Shown: positions 46,982 through 59,075, counted from the first letter of the stretch. The stretch: 64,000 nt of DNA from Camelus bactrianus (GCF_048773025.1 NC_133569.1:1674001-1738000); one strand, 5' to 3'. Program-made: numbers and translations. Notes: generated from the letters alone by a model not told the origin.

Positions 46982-47941
46982 TCTATTCTACATTTTGAAA
47001 TCCCAGTCTATCCCTTCCCACCCCCCACCCCCTTGGCAACCACAAGTTTGTATTCTATGTCTATGAGTCTGTTTCTGTTTTGTATTTATGATTTATTTGT
47101 TTGTTTGTTTTTAGGTTCCACATATAAGCGATCTCATACGGTATTTTTCTTTCTCTTTCTGGCTTACTTCACTTAGAATGAAATTCTCCAGGAGCATCCA
47201 TGTTGCTGCAAATGGCATTATGTTGTCGGTTTTTATGGCTGAATAGTATTCCATTGTGTAAATATACCACATCTTCTTTATCCAGTCATCTGTTGATGGA
47301 CATTTAGGCTCTTTCCATGTCTTGGCTATTGTAAATAGTGCTACTATGAACATTGGGGTGCAGGTGTCATTTTGAAATAGGGTTCCTTCTGGATATATGC
47401 CCAGGAGCAGGATTCTTGGGTCATATGGTAAGTCTATTCCTAGTCTTTTGAGGAATCTCCATACTGTTTTCCACAGTGGCTGTACCAAACTGCATTCCCA
47501 CCAGCCTCTCCAGCATTTGTCATTTGTGGATTTTTGAATGATGGCCATTCTGACTGGTGTGAGGTGATACCTCATTGTAGTTTTGATTTGCATTTCTCTG
47601 ATAATTAGTTATATTGAGCATTTTTTCATGTACCTATTGATCATTTGTATTTATTCCTTGGAGAATTGCTTGTTTAGGTCTTCTGCCCATTTTTGGATTG
47701 GGTTGTTTGTTTTTTTCTTATTAACTCGTATGAGCTGCTTATATGTTCTGGAGATCAAGCCTTTGTCGGTTTCATTTGCAAAAATTTTCTCCCATTCCAT
47801 AGGTTGTCTTTTTGTTTTACTTATGATTTCCTTTGCTGTGCAGAAGCTTGTAAGTTTAATTAGGTCCCATTTGTTTATTCTTCTATTTCTATTGCTTGGG
47901 TAGACTGTTCTAGGAGAACGTTTTTGAGATGTATGTCAGAT
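46982..47941 (-). mobile_element. Younger L1 fragment lacking both ends
   Basis: Antisense L1 closely similar to the copy at 25.7-26.4 kb. It starts inside the 3' UTR at TCTATTCTACATTTTG, with no poly-A remnant, and runs through the ORF2 C-terminus. The reversed protein reads [39 protein letters not shown] and [20 protein letters not shown]. Flanked by a perfect 14-bp duplication, AATGTAGATGATTG, at 46968-46981 and 47942-47955. Truncated at both ends yet flanked by a duplication, which is unusual for L1. Confidence 0.92.
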
Positions 47942-47955
47942 AATGTAGATGATTG

Positions 47956-50160
47956 AATTAACTTGGGATTGGATGTGACATTTAAGGAAGAGAATAGTTA
48001 AGGGTAATGCTTTGGATTTAGGCAAGATGAATATGTGATGTTTTTGTAATTTGAGATAGAGAATGCAGACAGGTAAAAGGTTTGTGGAAAAAGATAATGG
48101 ATTTGGTTTTGAACAAAATGACTTAGGGGTGCTTCCAAGGCACTCTGGTAGAAATATTTAGCAGGACAGGAAAATATGAATTTGAAGTTCAGCAGAGATC
48201 TGGATTAGATTTAGCATTTTGTTTTTGTCTGCATTGGGGGTTATTAAAATTAAAGGAGTAAATGAGATCACTGAATAGTGTACAGTAAGCTAAGAGATTG
48301 AGCATGAAAACTCCCTGGGAAGCCATGGAATGCTTTCCATGACATAAAAACAGTATCATTTGCAAATATACTTCTCAGTTCATCTGAATGTGGTAAGGTC
48401 TTAGCTCTTAATAGTAGTAAAGAGGTAGTGAGGGCCCTAAGAAATCTTCGATTATTGTTTTTAGTGCAAGGATCAGGTAATGTATTTAAAGCACCCTTCT
48501 TAGGGTCTGCATATAGTAGGTGGCTTTTCACATTTTTTGAATTTGTGAAAATTTTCCTAATTGGTTTCTATGGTGGGCTGAGGGTGAAATAGTGTGACAA
48601 AATCAGTGCTGAAAGTTACATTTTATAAGAAATCCTAATAGATGTCTTTTAAGTCCCCAAGGTTTTGAGGTTATATGTCATTTAATTTCTAATACTTGTA
48701 TCCTTTCCATTTTCAGAAATAATTTTGCTAAGCATAAGGTGTGTTTAGTAGCCTATAACAATTTTTTTCAAATATTTTTTTAAAAGTAATAATTCATTTT
48801 TTAGTCAAGTCACCTTTGTGTGTGTGTGTGTGGCAATTAATCTATTATTAACTCAGCTTTTGCCTGTTTGTCTTATTTCCAGTCTAGTTTCAGAGTGTTA
48901 TGGGTTGTTTATTTGCTTAGTAAGCATTTACTATGTCTCTTTTGTGTACAAAGATTAGTTATCCTTTTAGTTAGTTTTAGTGCTTTGAAGCTAGGTAGAA
49001 TTTAAAGATGAGGTTCTTTATTTCAGTAGCAATTAGGTTGTGAAACTGAGTTATTTTTCCAGTGAAATTCTTGTTCTCTTCCTGCTTGATCTTCTCTGGA
49101 GTAGAGTCATAAATAGTGGTAGGGGTGGGGAGATTATGTTGAGTTTGAAAGCTCTGACTCAGTATATCACCAGATATTAGAAAAACTTCTGTTCTTCATC
49201 TATAAAATAGTTGTTTTTTTATATGCTACTAGGCGTTTGTTTTGATTCTGGTCTTCTTTGCTATCAGATTTTCAGTCACAATTAGAAGACTTAGTTATTG
49301 GTTGCTTTGGATTAGAGCAGTGCAGTTATCATTTTCACAAGTTGATTGTTTAGATCAACTGAAATAGATCAAATATGCATTTCAAAGAAATTTCATGTTG
49401 TTAAAACTTGTATGATAGTGATACTTCCTTTCAAGGTATTGCATACAGTAAACAATGATAACATCCCCCCCGTGAAGTACTGTTTTTTCTTCAAAAACTT
49501 GCATGTGATTCTTTGAAAGCAGTTTTTGCAGATATTAATACTACTTTATGTTGATCTTATAGTTGTTGGTAGTAGGAATGTATTTTTATATTATCAACAA
49601 CCTAGGGTAGCCAAATATATAGCAGGCACCTGTTCTTATTTGGTTGAAGTAAATACTTTGAATACCATATACATTTTTTTCCTCATACGGTATAAACTTT
49701 TTTCCTTATATTTTCAAATTTTGATCTGTTTGGTGGAGGCCACTAAGGAATAATGATGGGTGTTGGATAAATATAATCATCTAGATCTTTTTGCAAGCCC
49801 CAATTTTTTTACATTTAAAAAAGTCTGAAAATTAGAATAATATGACCATGCTAATAAAAAATTTTTGGGAGGAGGTAGGTGGGTGATTAACAAAATCATT
49901 AACACAAATCTCATCCTTTCAATAACATAGGGAAAAAATAGTAACAACAACAAAAATAACCCTAGCGTAAAATGCATCAATCTCCTATGACCTTTCGAAC
50001 TCTGTTTATGTCTTTACATAATTGAAGTCATAATATTTGCAAATTTTGTACTTTTTACCTCTTGTACAAATTCAACATCATATCACATGTGTTGTAAATT
50101 TTCTCCACAACCTTCACTCTTGGCACTTTTAATTGTCAGGTTTGTTGAGTGTGTTTGTTA
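47956..50160. other. Repeat-poor unassigned AT-rich stretch
   Basis: About 2.2 kb with no exon or nameable repeat except a short GT run near 48818-48832. Confidence 0.4.
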
Positions 50161-50194
50161 AAATTTTGTTAACCTATTCTTTGTTTTGAAGATA

Positions 50195-50545
50195 GTCCAC
50201 TTAAGATTTTATTATGTAAGCTTGGGTGTGCAGCTTTATAATTTGACATATGTGTTTATTACAAAGTGGTCACCACCCCAGGTCTAGTTGCTGTCAATCA
50301 CCATACAGTTGACCCTCTTTACCTATTTTCCCAACCTTCTTTACCTCTTGTAACTACTCATCTGTTCTCTGTATCTGAGTTTGTTTGTTTTTTTTAGGTT
50401 TCACATATGAGTGAAATCATGTAGTGTTTGTCTTTCTCCATCTGACTTATTTCATTTAGCATAGTCCATCATGCGCCAAGGTCCATCCATGTTATTGCAA
50501 ATACTGCAGAATTTCATTTTTTATGGCTGACTAGTAGTCTAGTGT

Positions 50546-50583
<38 letters not shown>

Positions 50584-53255
50584 ATCGCATCTTCTGTATC
50601 CATTCATCCATTGTTGGACACTTAGGTTGTTTTCATATCATGGCCATTGTAAGTAATGCTGTAATGAACATAGGGGTGCATATATCTTTATGAATTAGTG
50701 TTTCTGTATTTTTCAGATAAATACCCAGAAATGGAATAGCTGGGTCATATGGTAGTTCCATTCTTAATTTTTTGAGGACTCTCCATACTTTTTTTTCATA
50801 GTGGCTACACCAGTTTATAGTCAAATCACCAGTTTTCAGGGTTCCTTTGTCTCCACACCCTTTCCAACATTTGTTGTTTCTTGTCTTTTCTGACAGGTGT
50901 GAGGTGATATCTCATTATGGTTTTGATTTCCATTCATCTAATAATTAGTGATATTGAACATCTTTTCTTGTGCCTGTTGGCACATGTCTTTGGAAACATG
51001 TCTGTTCAGATCCTCTGCTCATTTTTTTAATTGAGTTGTTTTTTGGTTGTTGAGTTGTGAGTTCTTTGTATATTTGGATAATAACCCCTTATTGAGTATA
51101 TAATTTGTAGATACATTCTTCCATTCAGTAGATTGCCTTTTTGTTTTGATGATAGTTTCCTTTGCTGTACAGAAGATTTTTAGTTTGATACAGTCCCATT
51201 TGTGTATTTTTGCTTTTATTTCCCTTACCTTTGGAGTCAGATCCACAGAAACTGATGTCAGTGAAGTTACTGCCCATGTTTTCTTCTAAAAATTTCATGG
51301 TTTCAGGTTTTACATTCAAATCTTTAATCCATTTTGAGTTGTTTCATTCTTTTGCACGTGGCTGTCCACATATGTGTGGGTTTACATTGCTGGGCTCTCA
51401 ATTCTGTTTCATTGACCTGTGTGTCTGTTTTGGTGCCAGTGCCACACTGTTTTGATTACTGTAGCTTCATAGTATTGTTTGAAATCAGGGAGCATGACAC
51501 CTCCACTGTTTTCTTCTTAATATTATTTTGACTATTTGGGGTCTTTCATGGTTCCATACAAATTTTAGAATTATTCTAGTTCTGTGAAATATGCCGTTAG
51601 AACTTCAATAGGGATTGCATTGAATCTGTAGATTGCTGTGGGAAGTATGGACAATTTAAGAATATTAATTCTTCCAATCAGTGACTGTGGAATATCTTTC
51701 CATTTGTATCTTCCTCAGTTTCATTCATCATTGTCTTTTGGTTTTTCACTGTACAGGTCTTTTACCTCTTTGGTTAAATTTATTCTTAGTTATTTTATTC
51801 TTTTTGATGTAATTGTAACTGGGGTTGTTTTGTTAGTTTCTCTCTGTGATATTTGCTATTGGTGTAGAAATGCTACAGATTTCTGTATGTTGAGTTTATA
51901 TCCTGTGACTTCACTGAATTCATTTATTAGTGCTAACTGTGTGTATGTGTGTGTAGTCTTTCTGGTCTTCTATATATAGTATCATGTCATCTGCAAAAAT
52001 AGTGATGGTTTTACTTCTATTTTTCAGATTTGGATGCTTTTTTCTTTCCTTATTTTATTTTTTATTAAATTAAATTAAATTTTATTTTATTTTACTTTGC
52101 CTACTTGCTTTGGCTAGGATTTCCAATGGTATGTTAAATAAAAGTGTCTATAGTGGGTATCCTTGTCTTATTTCCTGATCTTAGAGGAAATGCTTTCAGC
52201 TTTTCACTGTTGAGTGTGATATTAGCTGTGGATCTGTCCTATATGGCCTTTATTTTGTTGAGGTACATTTCCTCTATACCTACTTTGTTGAGAGTTTTTG
52301 TCATAGATGGATGTTGAATTTTGTCAAATGCTTTTTCTGCATCTATTGAGATAACAGTATAATTTTTATCCTTCATTTTGTTAATATGTATCATGTTGAT
52401 TGCTTTGTGGATGTTGAATGATCTTTGCATCTTGGAATAAATCCTACTTGATTATAGTGCATGCTCCTTTTAATGTATTGTTAGATTCAGTTTGCTAATA
52501 TTTTGTTGAAGATTTTTGCATCTATGTTCATCAAAGAAATTGGCCTGTAATTTTCTTTTTTGGTCTGATTTAGGTATCAGGTTAATGCTAGCTTCAGTGG
52601 GGGTGTGACCATTGGCGCTAACAGGTTGGATGGAGAATTCCAAAATGGTGCCAGCCAGCACTGGTATTAGCAAGGTAGCCTGAGATCACATAAATGGCTC
52701 CTGCCAGTGACTCAGTCCCTGGGGGTGTGCCAACTGGTTCCTGCCCCTCCAGCAGATGCTTCAAGGCTAGTAGGTGAGTCCCCTTTACCCATTGTTCATG
52801 CACTTTACAGCTTGGTGTTTTTGCACTGGTTTTCAGGTCAAATGAGTCTTTGTGCAAGTCCTTTAAGAGCAGATTTTCTATTCCCTATAGTTTTCTAGTT
52901 TTCCCAGGCATATTCCCCATTGGTTTTCAAACCCAGATGTTTTGGTTCTCATCTCTCGTGCAGGGTGTAGGCGTTGGGGTGCTTAATGTGATGCTTAAAT
53001 CCCTTGCTTCTCAGGGGAAAGATCTATTCCTTTGTGATCCCTCCCAATTGTGGCTTGCTGTAGTTTTGGTTTTGTGACTGCCTCTCCTATCCATCTCATT
53101 GCTGTCCTTTTACCCTTTGCTGTGGAGGTTCTGTTCATTCAGTTTCCAGGTCCCTTTCTGGGAGAACTATTCCATAGGTAAGTGTATATTTGTTGTGTCT
53201 GTGGGTGGAGGTTCATTCAGGATCTTTTTACACCATCATCTTGAAACCTCCAAAC
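50195..53255 (-). mobile_element. Internally deleted L1 with 5' UTR
   Basis: Antisense L1, 3' end at the left. The 3' UTR is at 50195-50500, then ORF2 from its C-terminus back to the reverse transcriptase. Reversed peptide pieces include [20 protein letters not shown] and, frame-broken, INLIPKSDQKRKLQANFFDE. At about 52600 it passes straight to reversed 5' UTR (GTGACTCAGTCCCTGGGGG, CTGCCCCTCCAGCAGATGC, GGTTTTCAAACCCAGATGTTT), ending at CACCATCATCTTGAAACC. ORF1 and the ORF2 endonuclease region are missing. The 5' end is close to intact and lies 0.6 kb before EEA1 exon 2. Confidence 0.9.
50541..50583. repeat. (GT)n microsatellite
   Basis: GT run with one TTTG interruption, inside the L1. Confidence 0.95.
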
Positions 53256-53862
53256 TGTCTCTGACAATGGAATATTAAGTATTGGAGATAGATTGGTAAT
53301 GGTTAGTATGGTGGTAGATGGATGGGTGACTAGATAATGTGTGGTGTGTTGATCTTTTTAGCTCCCCTCAAATAATTGTAGTTTAGTTGGTGTAGTAGAG
53401 AGCAATGCAAGAGGAATTAAAATTTTAGCATTTTGTTTCTGCTTCCTTTTTTTTTTTTAACAGTACAATTTTGAGAAATCTTTTAGCTGCTTTGTGATGT
53501 CTATTTTCTCTCTTTTCTTGTCTATAGAGATAACATTATCCCTGCCTCTCTCAGAGATGTCATTGTGATTAAATAAGATATACTGTGAAAGTGAGATGAG
53601 GATGATAAAGCACTATATACAAAAATAAACTTTATTAGTTTCAAAAAAACTAAAACTGAGAGAATCCAGGTAGAGATCTTGATAAAATATTAGGTACAGT
53701 TGGTCTCCAGTAAAGGATAGCTTCTACTACTGTTTGTTATTATTGAGAGGATGTCTACTTTTATGTATATGGCTAGCCTTGATTACTGTTTAGGTTATTA
53801 AATAGTTTATGAATATATTGTTAATATTTAATTTGATTTTCCCCCTTCTGCTTGTGTTTCAG
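53256..53862 (+). other. EEA1: End of EEA1 intron 1 with splice acceptor
   Basis: Unique AT-rich intron sequence ending in a strong acceptor: the pyrimidine tract CCCCCTTCTGCTTGTGTTTC and AG at 53861-53862. Poly-T runs near 53450. No other feature. Confidence 0.75.
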
Positions 53863-53955
53863 ACTCCTGGGAGAGTTGGCTCTCAAGGTTCTGATTTAGA
53901 TTCATCAGCAGCTCCTGTAAACACTGTGGATGTCACTAATGAAAGCTCTTCAGAG
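53863..53955 (+). CDS. EEA1: EEA1 exon 2 (early endosome antigen 1)
   Basis: EEA1 is a long coiled-coil tether of early endosomes: its N-terminal C2H2 finger binds Rab5-GTP, its C-terminal FYVE domain binds PI3P, and together they dock endosomes for homotypic fusion. This exon has 93 bases, 31 codons, both ends in phase 0, reading TPGRVGSQGSDLDSSAAPVN then TVDVTNESSSE. As I recall human EEA1 this is residues 9-39, with A/T, V/I and T/N differences in the acid-serine linker before the finger. The acceptor has a long pyrimidine tract and CAG; the donor is GAG|GTATGA. The preceding MLRRILQR exon was not found in the window. Because both splice sites and frame are intact this is a real exon, not a processed copy. 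Confidence 0.95.
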
Positions 53956-55791
53956 GTATGAAAATAAAATTTTACAATAAAATTCAATATTTAAGGAAAA
54001 ATAGCAAATATTTCAAGTAACAACTGGTAATATAAACTTTTGTAGAAAAAGTTCTCAGAAATCTTTCTTACAAATTGAAAAGCACCTTTTGAATCATATT
54101 TATGGATAGCTATTTGTGCTTAGTTGAGACTGAGAAAGTGTATATTAAGACCGAAAAATAGTAGTACCAATTTGTCTTTAATGTTAATGTCATCTCAACT
54201 TAATGAAGATTTTTAAATCTGTGAAGAATTACAGTTGATTAGTATCTAATTATGTTTGTACTGTCATGAACTACTAAGCTAATGAAAGATTAGATTAGCT
54301 ATAAAGTTTATACATTATTTGTTGTCTTCATTTATGACTTTGTAAGAACTTTTATCTTTGATAACTTATTGAAAATTAATGGATAAAGTAAATAAGTCTA
54401 AAAAAACCCTCATTTTTCCAAAAGTCAGCCTTAGTAGTTGCTTTATTGTTATTATTAGTTTTAACAAACAATATATGATCATCACAGAAAAAGGAGGTAA
54501 GATGAGAGAAGAACATAAAAACCACCCATAATACTGCCCCTAAGAGATTGATACACTTGTGTTTCTGCTCTGACAGTTTTTGTCAGTTGTCCCTTTCTGA
54601 ATCTAACTGTACTATCTACCCAGTCCCCTTTACTCTTCCCCACCTCTTGGTTGGTGAGTCTATTTTTGTGTTTGTTTCTGGGTATGTCTCTATCCATTCA
54701 TCTTTCTGTTTTGTCTCTTTCTGGCCATCTGTCTTCATGTATATGTGTATTAACTGTAATAAGATCTAACAAGACTGTGAAAGTGAGAAGGAAAGTATCA
54801 GTTGAACTTTATATTATGAGCAAGTTTAAGGAAATACATTCAAGGAAAACATTCCAAACTGTGTTCATGATGTGATGAGCTCAGAGTGCTCAGTTGTAAC
54901 CCTGGAAAGGAGTTTAGTAGTAATTGCTGACCTCATTCAGACCAAAAACAACAAAGAATCTCCAAAAGGTAGTGAGCAGTGGCTGGTAATCCTGCTGTGC
55001 TTTCTTATCAGGGTCCCTTTTCTGTTGTCTGTGATAGCCGTACTCTCTCTGTTATCCTTAAATCTTCCGTATGTCTTACCTTATTCTCACCTTCCTTTGG
55101 TCACCCTCTACATCATTGAGAAAATAGGAACCATTAGATGAATGTGCTCATTTTGTCACTAAAAGCTATACTTGCACCTCTGTTCTTTTTCTTACTTTTG
55201 TATGTGAAAGACAGGTCTCTTTTGCTATCAGACTTCAGTCATTTTGCTTTTGCTCTGGATTCCATTCTCTCTCATATTCTCAGCTTATCATCTTTCCCTC
55301 CTACGATTTTGATTTTTACCCATGCCACAAATTATTCCCATCAGCGTATAAATACTGCTTTAGAGGTGCCATTAACCTGAGACTCCCTTAAATTAAGTTT
55401 GGTGCTTGAAATTCTTCAGATTACTCACTAGCGTAAAATCCAACTACCCACCCAAGGGTTATTGGTGATTATGAATTCTCAGGAGATGTTGTTTTTTCCG
55501 TTAGCCCATGCTAAGGTACAGACTTGTTTAAGATGTTGGTCGATGTCTCTCCCCCTCCCTCAGTCTCTTTTTTTCTTAATCTTTCTCTCAGGTTATTTCC
55601 CTTTTACTCTGAAGTTGGCTTCCCACTTTGAACAAACTCTAGGTTTTAACATTGTTCCTTTAGCAGCCATCTAAATGAAATTTGAAATATGGCTTCCAGG
55701 ATTTTAAAGAAATAGAAATAAAGCAATACCTTGCTTTAGTGCTCATTTTTCTCACATTTTATATATTATTATGTATAATAATATATATAAC

Positions 55792-56132
55792 TATCTTAGT
55801 ATAGGCTATTATAACAAAAGCACTGAGTAGCTTAAACAATAAACATTTATTTCTCACAGTTCTAGAGACTGGGATGTTCAAGATCAAAGATCGGCAGATT
55901 CTTTGTCTGATGGAGGCTTGCTTCTTGGTTTATAGATGGCTGTCCTCACATGGTAGAAGGGGTTTGAGAGCTCTCTGTGGTCTCTTTTATAAGGGTACTA
56001 ATCTTACTCATGATGGCTCTACTCTAATGACTGAATTATCTCCCAAAGATCCCATCTCCTAGTACCATCGCATTGGGGATTAAGATTTCAACAAATGAAT
56101 TTTGAGGGTAGATAAACATTCAGTCTATAACA
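55792..56132 (-). mobile_element. MaLR (MST/MLT1A-like) solo LTR
   Basis: Reverse orientation LTR from TATCTTAGTATAGGCTATTA to ATTCAGTCTATAACA. Landmarks: TTTATTTCTCACAGTTCTAG, GTTCAAGATCAAAGATCGG, CTGTCCTCACATGGTAGAAG, TCTTTTATAAGGGTACTAATC, CATTGGGGATTAAGATTTCAAC. AT-rich flanks hide any duplication. Fossil inside the EEA1 intron. Confidence 0.88.
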
Positions 56133-56743
56133 AATATATAATACATATAATATATAATGTAATAAGTGATTTTTTATGTCAGTTGTTCTTGTCAGGGTAG
56201 TTGTTCAGACTATTTAGTATATCACATTGCAGAAGCAAATGTCTTTATTTACTCTTTAACCCTTTCCAGTCTGGTTTCCATCCTTAGTATTCACTGAAAG
56301 CACTCACTAATGACCACCATATTACCAAATCCAATCTTCATTTTTCTGCTCCTTTGGCTAGGGAGAGCAGCCTTTTCTTGTGGTGCTGTCCACTGGTAAG
56401 TGGTAAGGGTCCACTGAAGTTTCCAGGTTGCCGGCTTCTCTAGCACCTAGTTTAGAATATATGATGCAAAAGGAAAATGCAGAGTACTCACCACTGTCTC
56501 AGTCCTTGCCTTCTGAGCTCCTTAGCTGGTCTGCGTTTCTCTCTTTATCTGTCAAAATTGTCTTATGTTTGTTTTATATATAATGCCTAGGGATTTTAGC
56601 TGTGTTTAGCTGGAAAAATAAAGAAGGGTATCTATTCCATTTTATCTGGAACTGGAAACCTGACCATTTAAAAAACTGAATTATCTTTTTATTAATGAAT
56701 TGTAAGATGACTTTATCTATTCTGAGTACAAGTCCTTTGTCAG

Positions 56744-57254
56744 TGTTTTGATTGCCTCCTATTCACCCCATTGCTAAGGGAAGCCCCTCCCTAGACTTAT
56801 GGGGATGGCTCAACACATAATTAACCTGACACTCGATAAGTGAGATCAACAGCAGTTTATTATTCACATATACTCACAGCCCAGATGAGGAGGACACTGT
56901 GTGCCAAGTAGGGCCACACAAGGATTGCACTTGGGGAAGAAACGAACACTCAGGGGCTGTGAGAAGCAGTCATTATAGTATCAGGAAGGTGAGGTGTCTG
57001 CTTCCTACAGGAGATGTGATTGGCTTGTTTGAATAATTCCAGGGACTGGTAGGAAACTGAAACCTGCTGCTCAGGCTTAAGCAGGCCCTGTGCCTGCTCC
57101 CAGTGAAGAGGAGGGTTTTTGGGCTAGAGGACCTTATCTGCTGGAGCAGAGTAAGGAGGGGAGCTTGTAGTTAGATCATTGAAGCTCTTCCAGTTTCACC
57201 AGTTGTCAAAGCAGCATATAATATTGGGCCTTAATTTTAGGCCTTATACCACAA
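56744..57254 (-). mobile_element. ERV1-like solo LTR inside L1
   Basis: About 510 bases foreign to the L1 on both sides. Read in reverse it looks like an LTR: U3-like part with CAAGCCAATCACATCTCC, then an AATAAACTGCTGTTGATC block and a terminal part ending near the left edge. Plus-strand edges are TGTTTTGATTG and TACCACA(A). A possible 4-bp duplication, TCAG, sits at 56740-56743 and 57255-57258. Its U3-R-U5 style suggests a gammaretrovirus-like (ERV1) origin. No internal genes; fossil. Younger than the L1 it interrupts. Confidence 0.65.
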
Positions 57255-57442
57255 TCAGAAATATGTGATGTGTATATTTTTTTACAATCTGGCTTGTTTT
57301 TCATTTTGTTAATGATGTCTTTCAAAGAGAAGAAGATTTAAATTTTGGTGAAGTGCAGTTTGTCATCTTTTTCTTTTATGGTTAGTGCTTTTTGGGTTCT
57401 ACAAAATTTTTTGCCTACCCCAAGACTGCAAAACTTTCTCCT

Positions 57443-57606
57443 GACTAAAAAAATAAAACCCAAGCTACAAGGATACAGTGTACAACACAGGGAATGTAGC
57501 CAATATTTTATAGTAACTATAAATGGAGTATAACCTTTAAAAATTGTGAATCATACTGTACACCTGTAACATATAATATTGTACATCAACTATATTTTAG
57601 AAAAAA
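57443..57606 (+). mobile_element. L1 3' end
   Basis: Sense L1 3' UTR of cetartiodactyl type: GGATACAGTGTACAACACAGG, GCCAATATTTTATAGTAAC, GAATCATACTGTACACCTG, ATATTGTACATCAACTATATT, then poly-A. Inserted in the opposite orientation into the old L1. Confidence 0.82.
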
Positions 57607-57879
57607 AGACTGAAGGATAAAAAAATCATTTTAGCATTTACATTTAAGTCTGTGGTTTCTTTTAAATTCTTATGTATGGTATGAGGTACTGGTTGAGTTT
57701 CATTTTTTCCACGTGAATATGGAAATCACATTTCCCCCCATATGCCTGTCAGGACCATTTGTTGAAAATGTTACCTTTCCCCATGGCATTAAATTTTTAC
57801 TTTTGTGGTAAATCAGTCAACCTTATATATGTGGGTTTTTTTTTTTAATGTTCTTTGATCCAGGCATAATGAACTCCTA

Positions 57880-58140
57880 ATTTTAAGGTGTTCCAAGTTT
57901 TTTCTTATCTTTGGACTTTTGAATATGCTGATCTCTATACCTTACTTGTTCTTGGCTTTTCATTTTTCTTGGTTAACATCTGGTTATCCTTCAAGTCTCA
58001 TCGCAGATAATTACTTTTTTTCAGTAAACTTTCCTTGGCTCACATGTAGGATGGAGACTTCTTCCATGTTCTTCTATGGAAAAGTATTCCTTATCCTTTT
58101 GGTAATGACTATTATTATGAGATTCAGTTCTTGGTCAAAT
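57880..58140 (+). mobile_element. L2-like fragment
   Basis: CTTACTTGTTCTTGGCTTTTC, CATCTGGTTATCCTTCAAGTC and GTAAACTTTCCTTGGCTCAC resemble sense L2 3' sequence, diverged. Confidence 0.5.
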
Positions 58141-59075
58141 ATTTATTATTGCCAGACACTGTTCTGAATGCTGAAGATATGGCAGTGAGTGAAATAGTAA
58201 AAAGTTTTTATCTTGGTGAAACCTATATTCTAGTGGGTAGAAACAGGCAAAAAACCCAAATCACACTAAAATTGTACAGAAGGAGGCAGTGTTATTTTGA
58301 AAAATAAAAGCAGGGAAGGGGGCACAGAAAGTATTTTGGGTGGGTGCGATTTCAAATAGGATTGTCAGGGAAGATGTTTCTAAGAAAGTGGATAGCTCAG
58401 AAAGAACTAAAGGAAGTGAGGAAATGAGTCATGTGAACTTCTGGAACAAGCATGTTGCAGGCATGTGGAACAAGTAGACAGTCTCCGAGGTGGGAGCATG
58501 CCTGGCGTGATGAAAAAGCCAGGAAGCTTTTGTGGCTCCAGCACAGTGAGTGTGAGGGGAGGCTGAGATAGTGAGGTAATGAGGCCCACCTCATAGGGCC
58601 ATTTGGCTTTTGTAACAACTTAGGTGTTTTACTCTTGGTGAGATGGGAAGTCACTTGGGAGTTTTGTGCAGTGAAACGACAAAATTTATTTACGTTTTTG
58701 TAGGATACACTCTAGCTGCTCTGTGGAAAATAAAATTGTTAGTGGGGTAAGGGTAGAAGCAGAGAGACTGTTGGAAGTCTATTGCAGTGATCCATGTACA
58801 CTGTGAGGGTGGTTTGGATCAAGCGATAACAGTAAAGGTCCTGAGATTCTGAATATATTTTGAAGGTAGTTTTAATAGGATTTTCTGATTAGTGGAGTGT
58901 AAAATGTGATTATTTTCTTTAGTAAATTTTTCAAGAACCCTGCAAGCTTATTGAGAGTAGGGACTTCATTTTATTTTACCATTGTGTTCTCAGCACGGTA
59001 GCATAATGACCTAGTAATCACACTCAGTAAATACTTTTTGAATGAATGATTGAATGATATGCGGATGCTTACAGT
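58141..59075 (-). mobile_element. L2 LINE 3' part, antisense
   Basis: ATATTTATTATTGCCAGACAC, GTTCTGAATGCTGAAGATATGG, ACATAAGTGG-type TGGGAGCATGCCTGGCGTG, CACTCTAGCTGCTCTGTGG, AGCAGAGAGACTGTTGGAAG, TCTGAATATATTTTGAAGG in L2 order to about 58905; a separate short L2 tail in plus orientation (TCAGCACGGTAGCATAATGAC ... TTTTTGAATGAATGATTGAA) follows at 58960-59062. Confidence 0.8.

Larger units (their letters stand above)
56650..57845 (-). mobile_element. Old L1 ORF2 segment carrying two later insertions
   Basis: Antisense L1M in three pieces. Left: GAACTGGAAACCTGACCATTT near 56650 to CAAGTCCTTTGTCAG at 56743. Middle, after an LTR: AATATGTGATGTGTATATTT, GTGAAGTGCAGTTTGTCATC, TTGCCTACCCCAAGACTGC. 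Right, after an L1 3' end: GCATTTACATTTAAGTCTGTGG, GTATGGTATGAGGTACTGG, GGACCATTTGTTGAAAATG. The pieces follow L1 order. Confidence 0.82.

Noticed and set aside
47111-47593. 160-codon antisense frame with [11 protein letters not shown] and DWIKK
   Set aside because: It is the C-terminal part of L1 ORF2, not a host gene.
53863-53955. Possibility that EEA1 exon 2 is part of a processed pseudogene
   Set aside because: It is bounded by a strong acceptor and donor with intron on both sides and keeps its frame, unlike a retrocopy.
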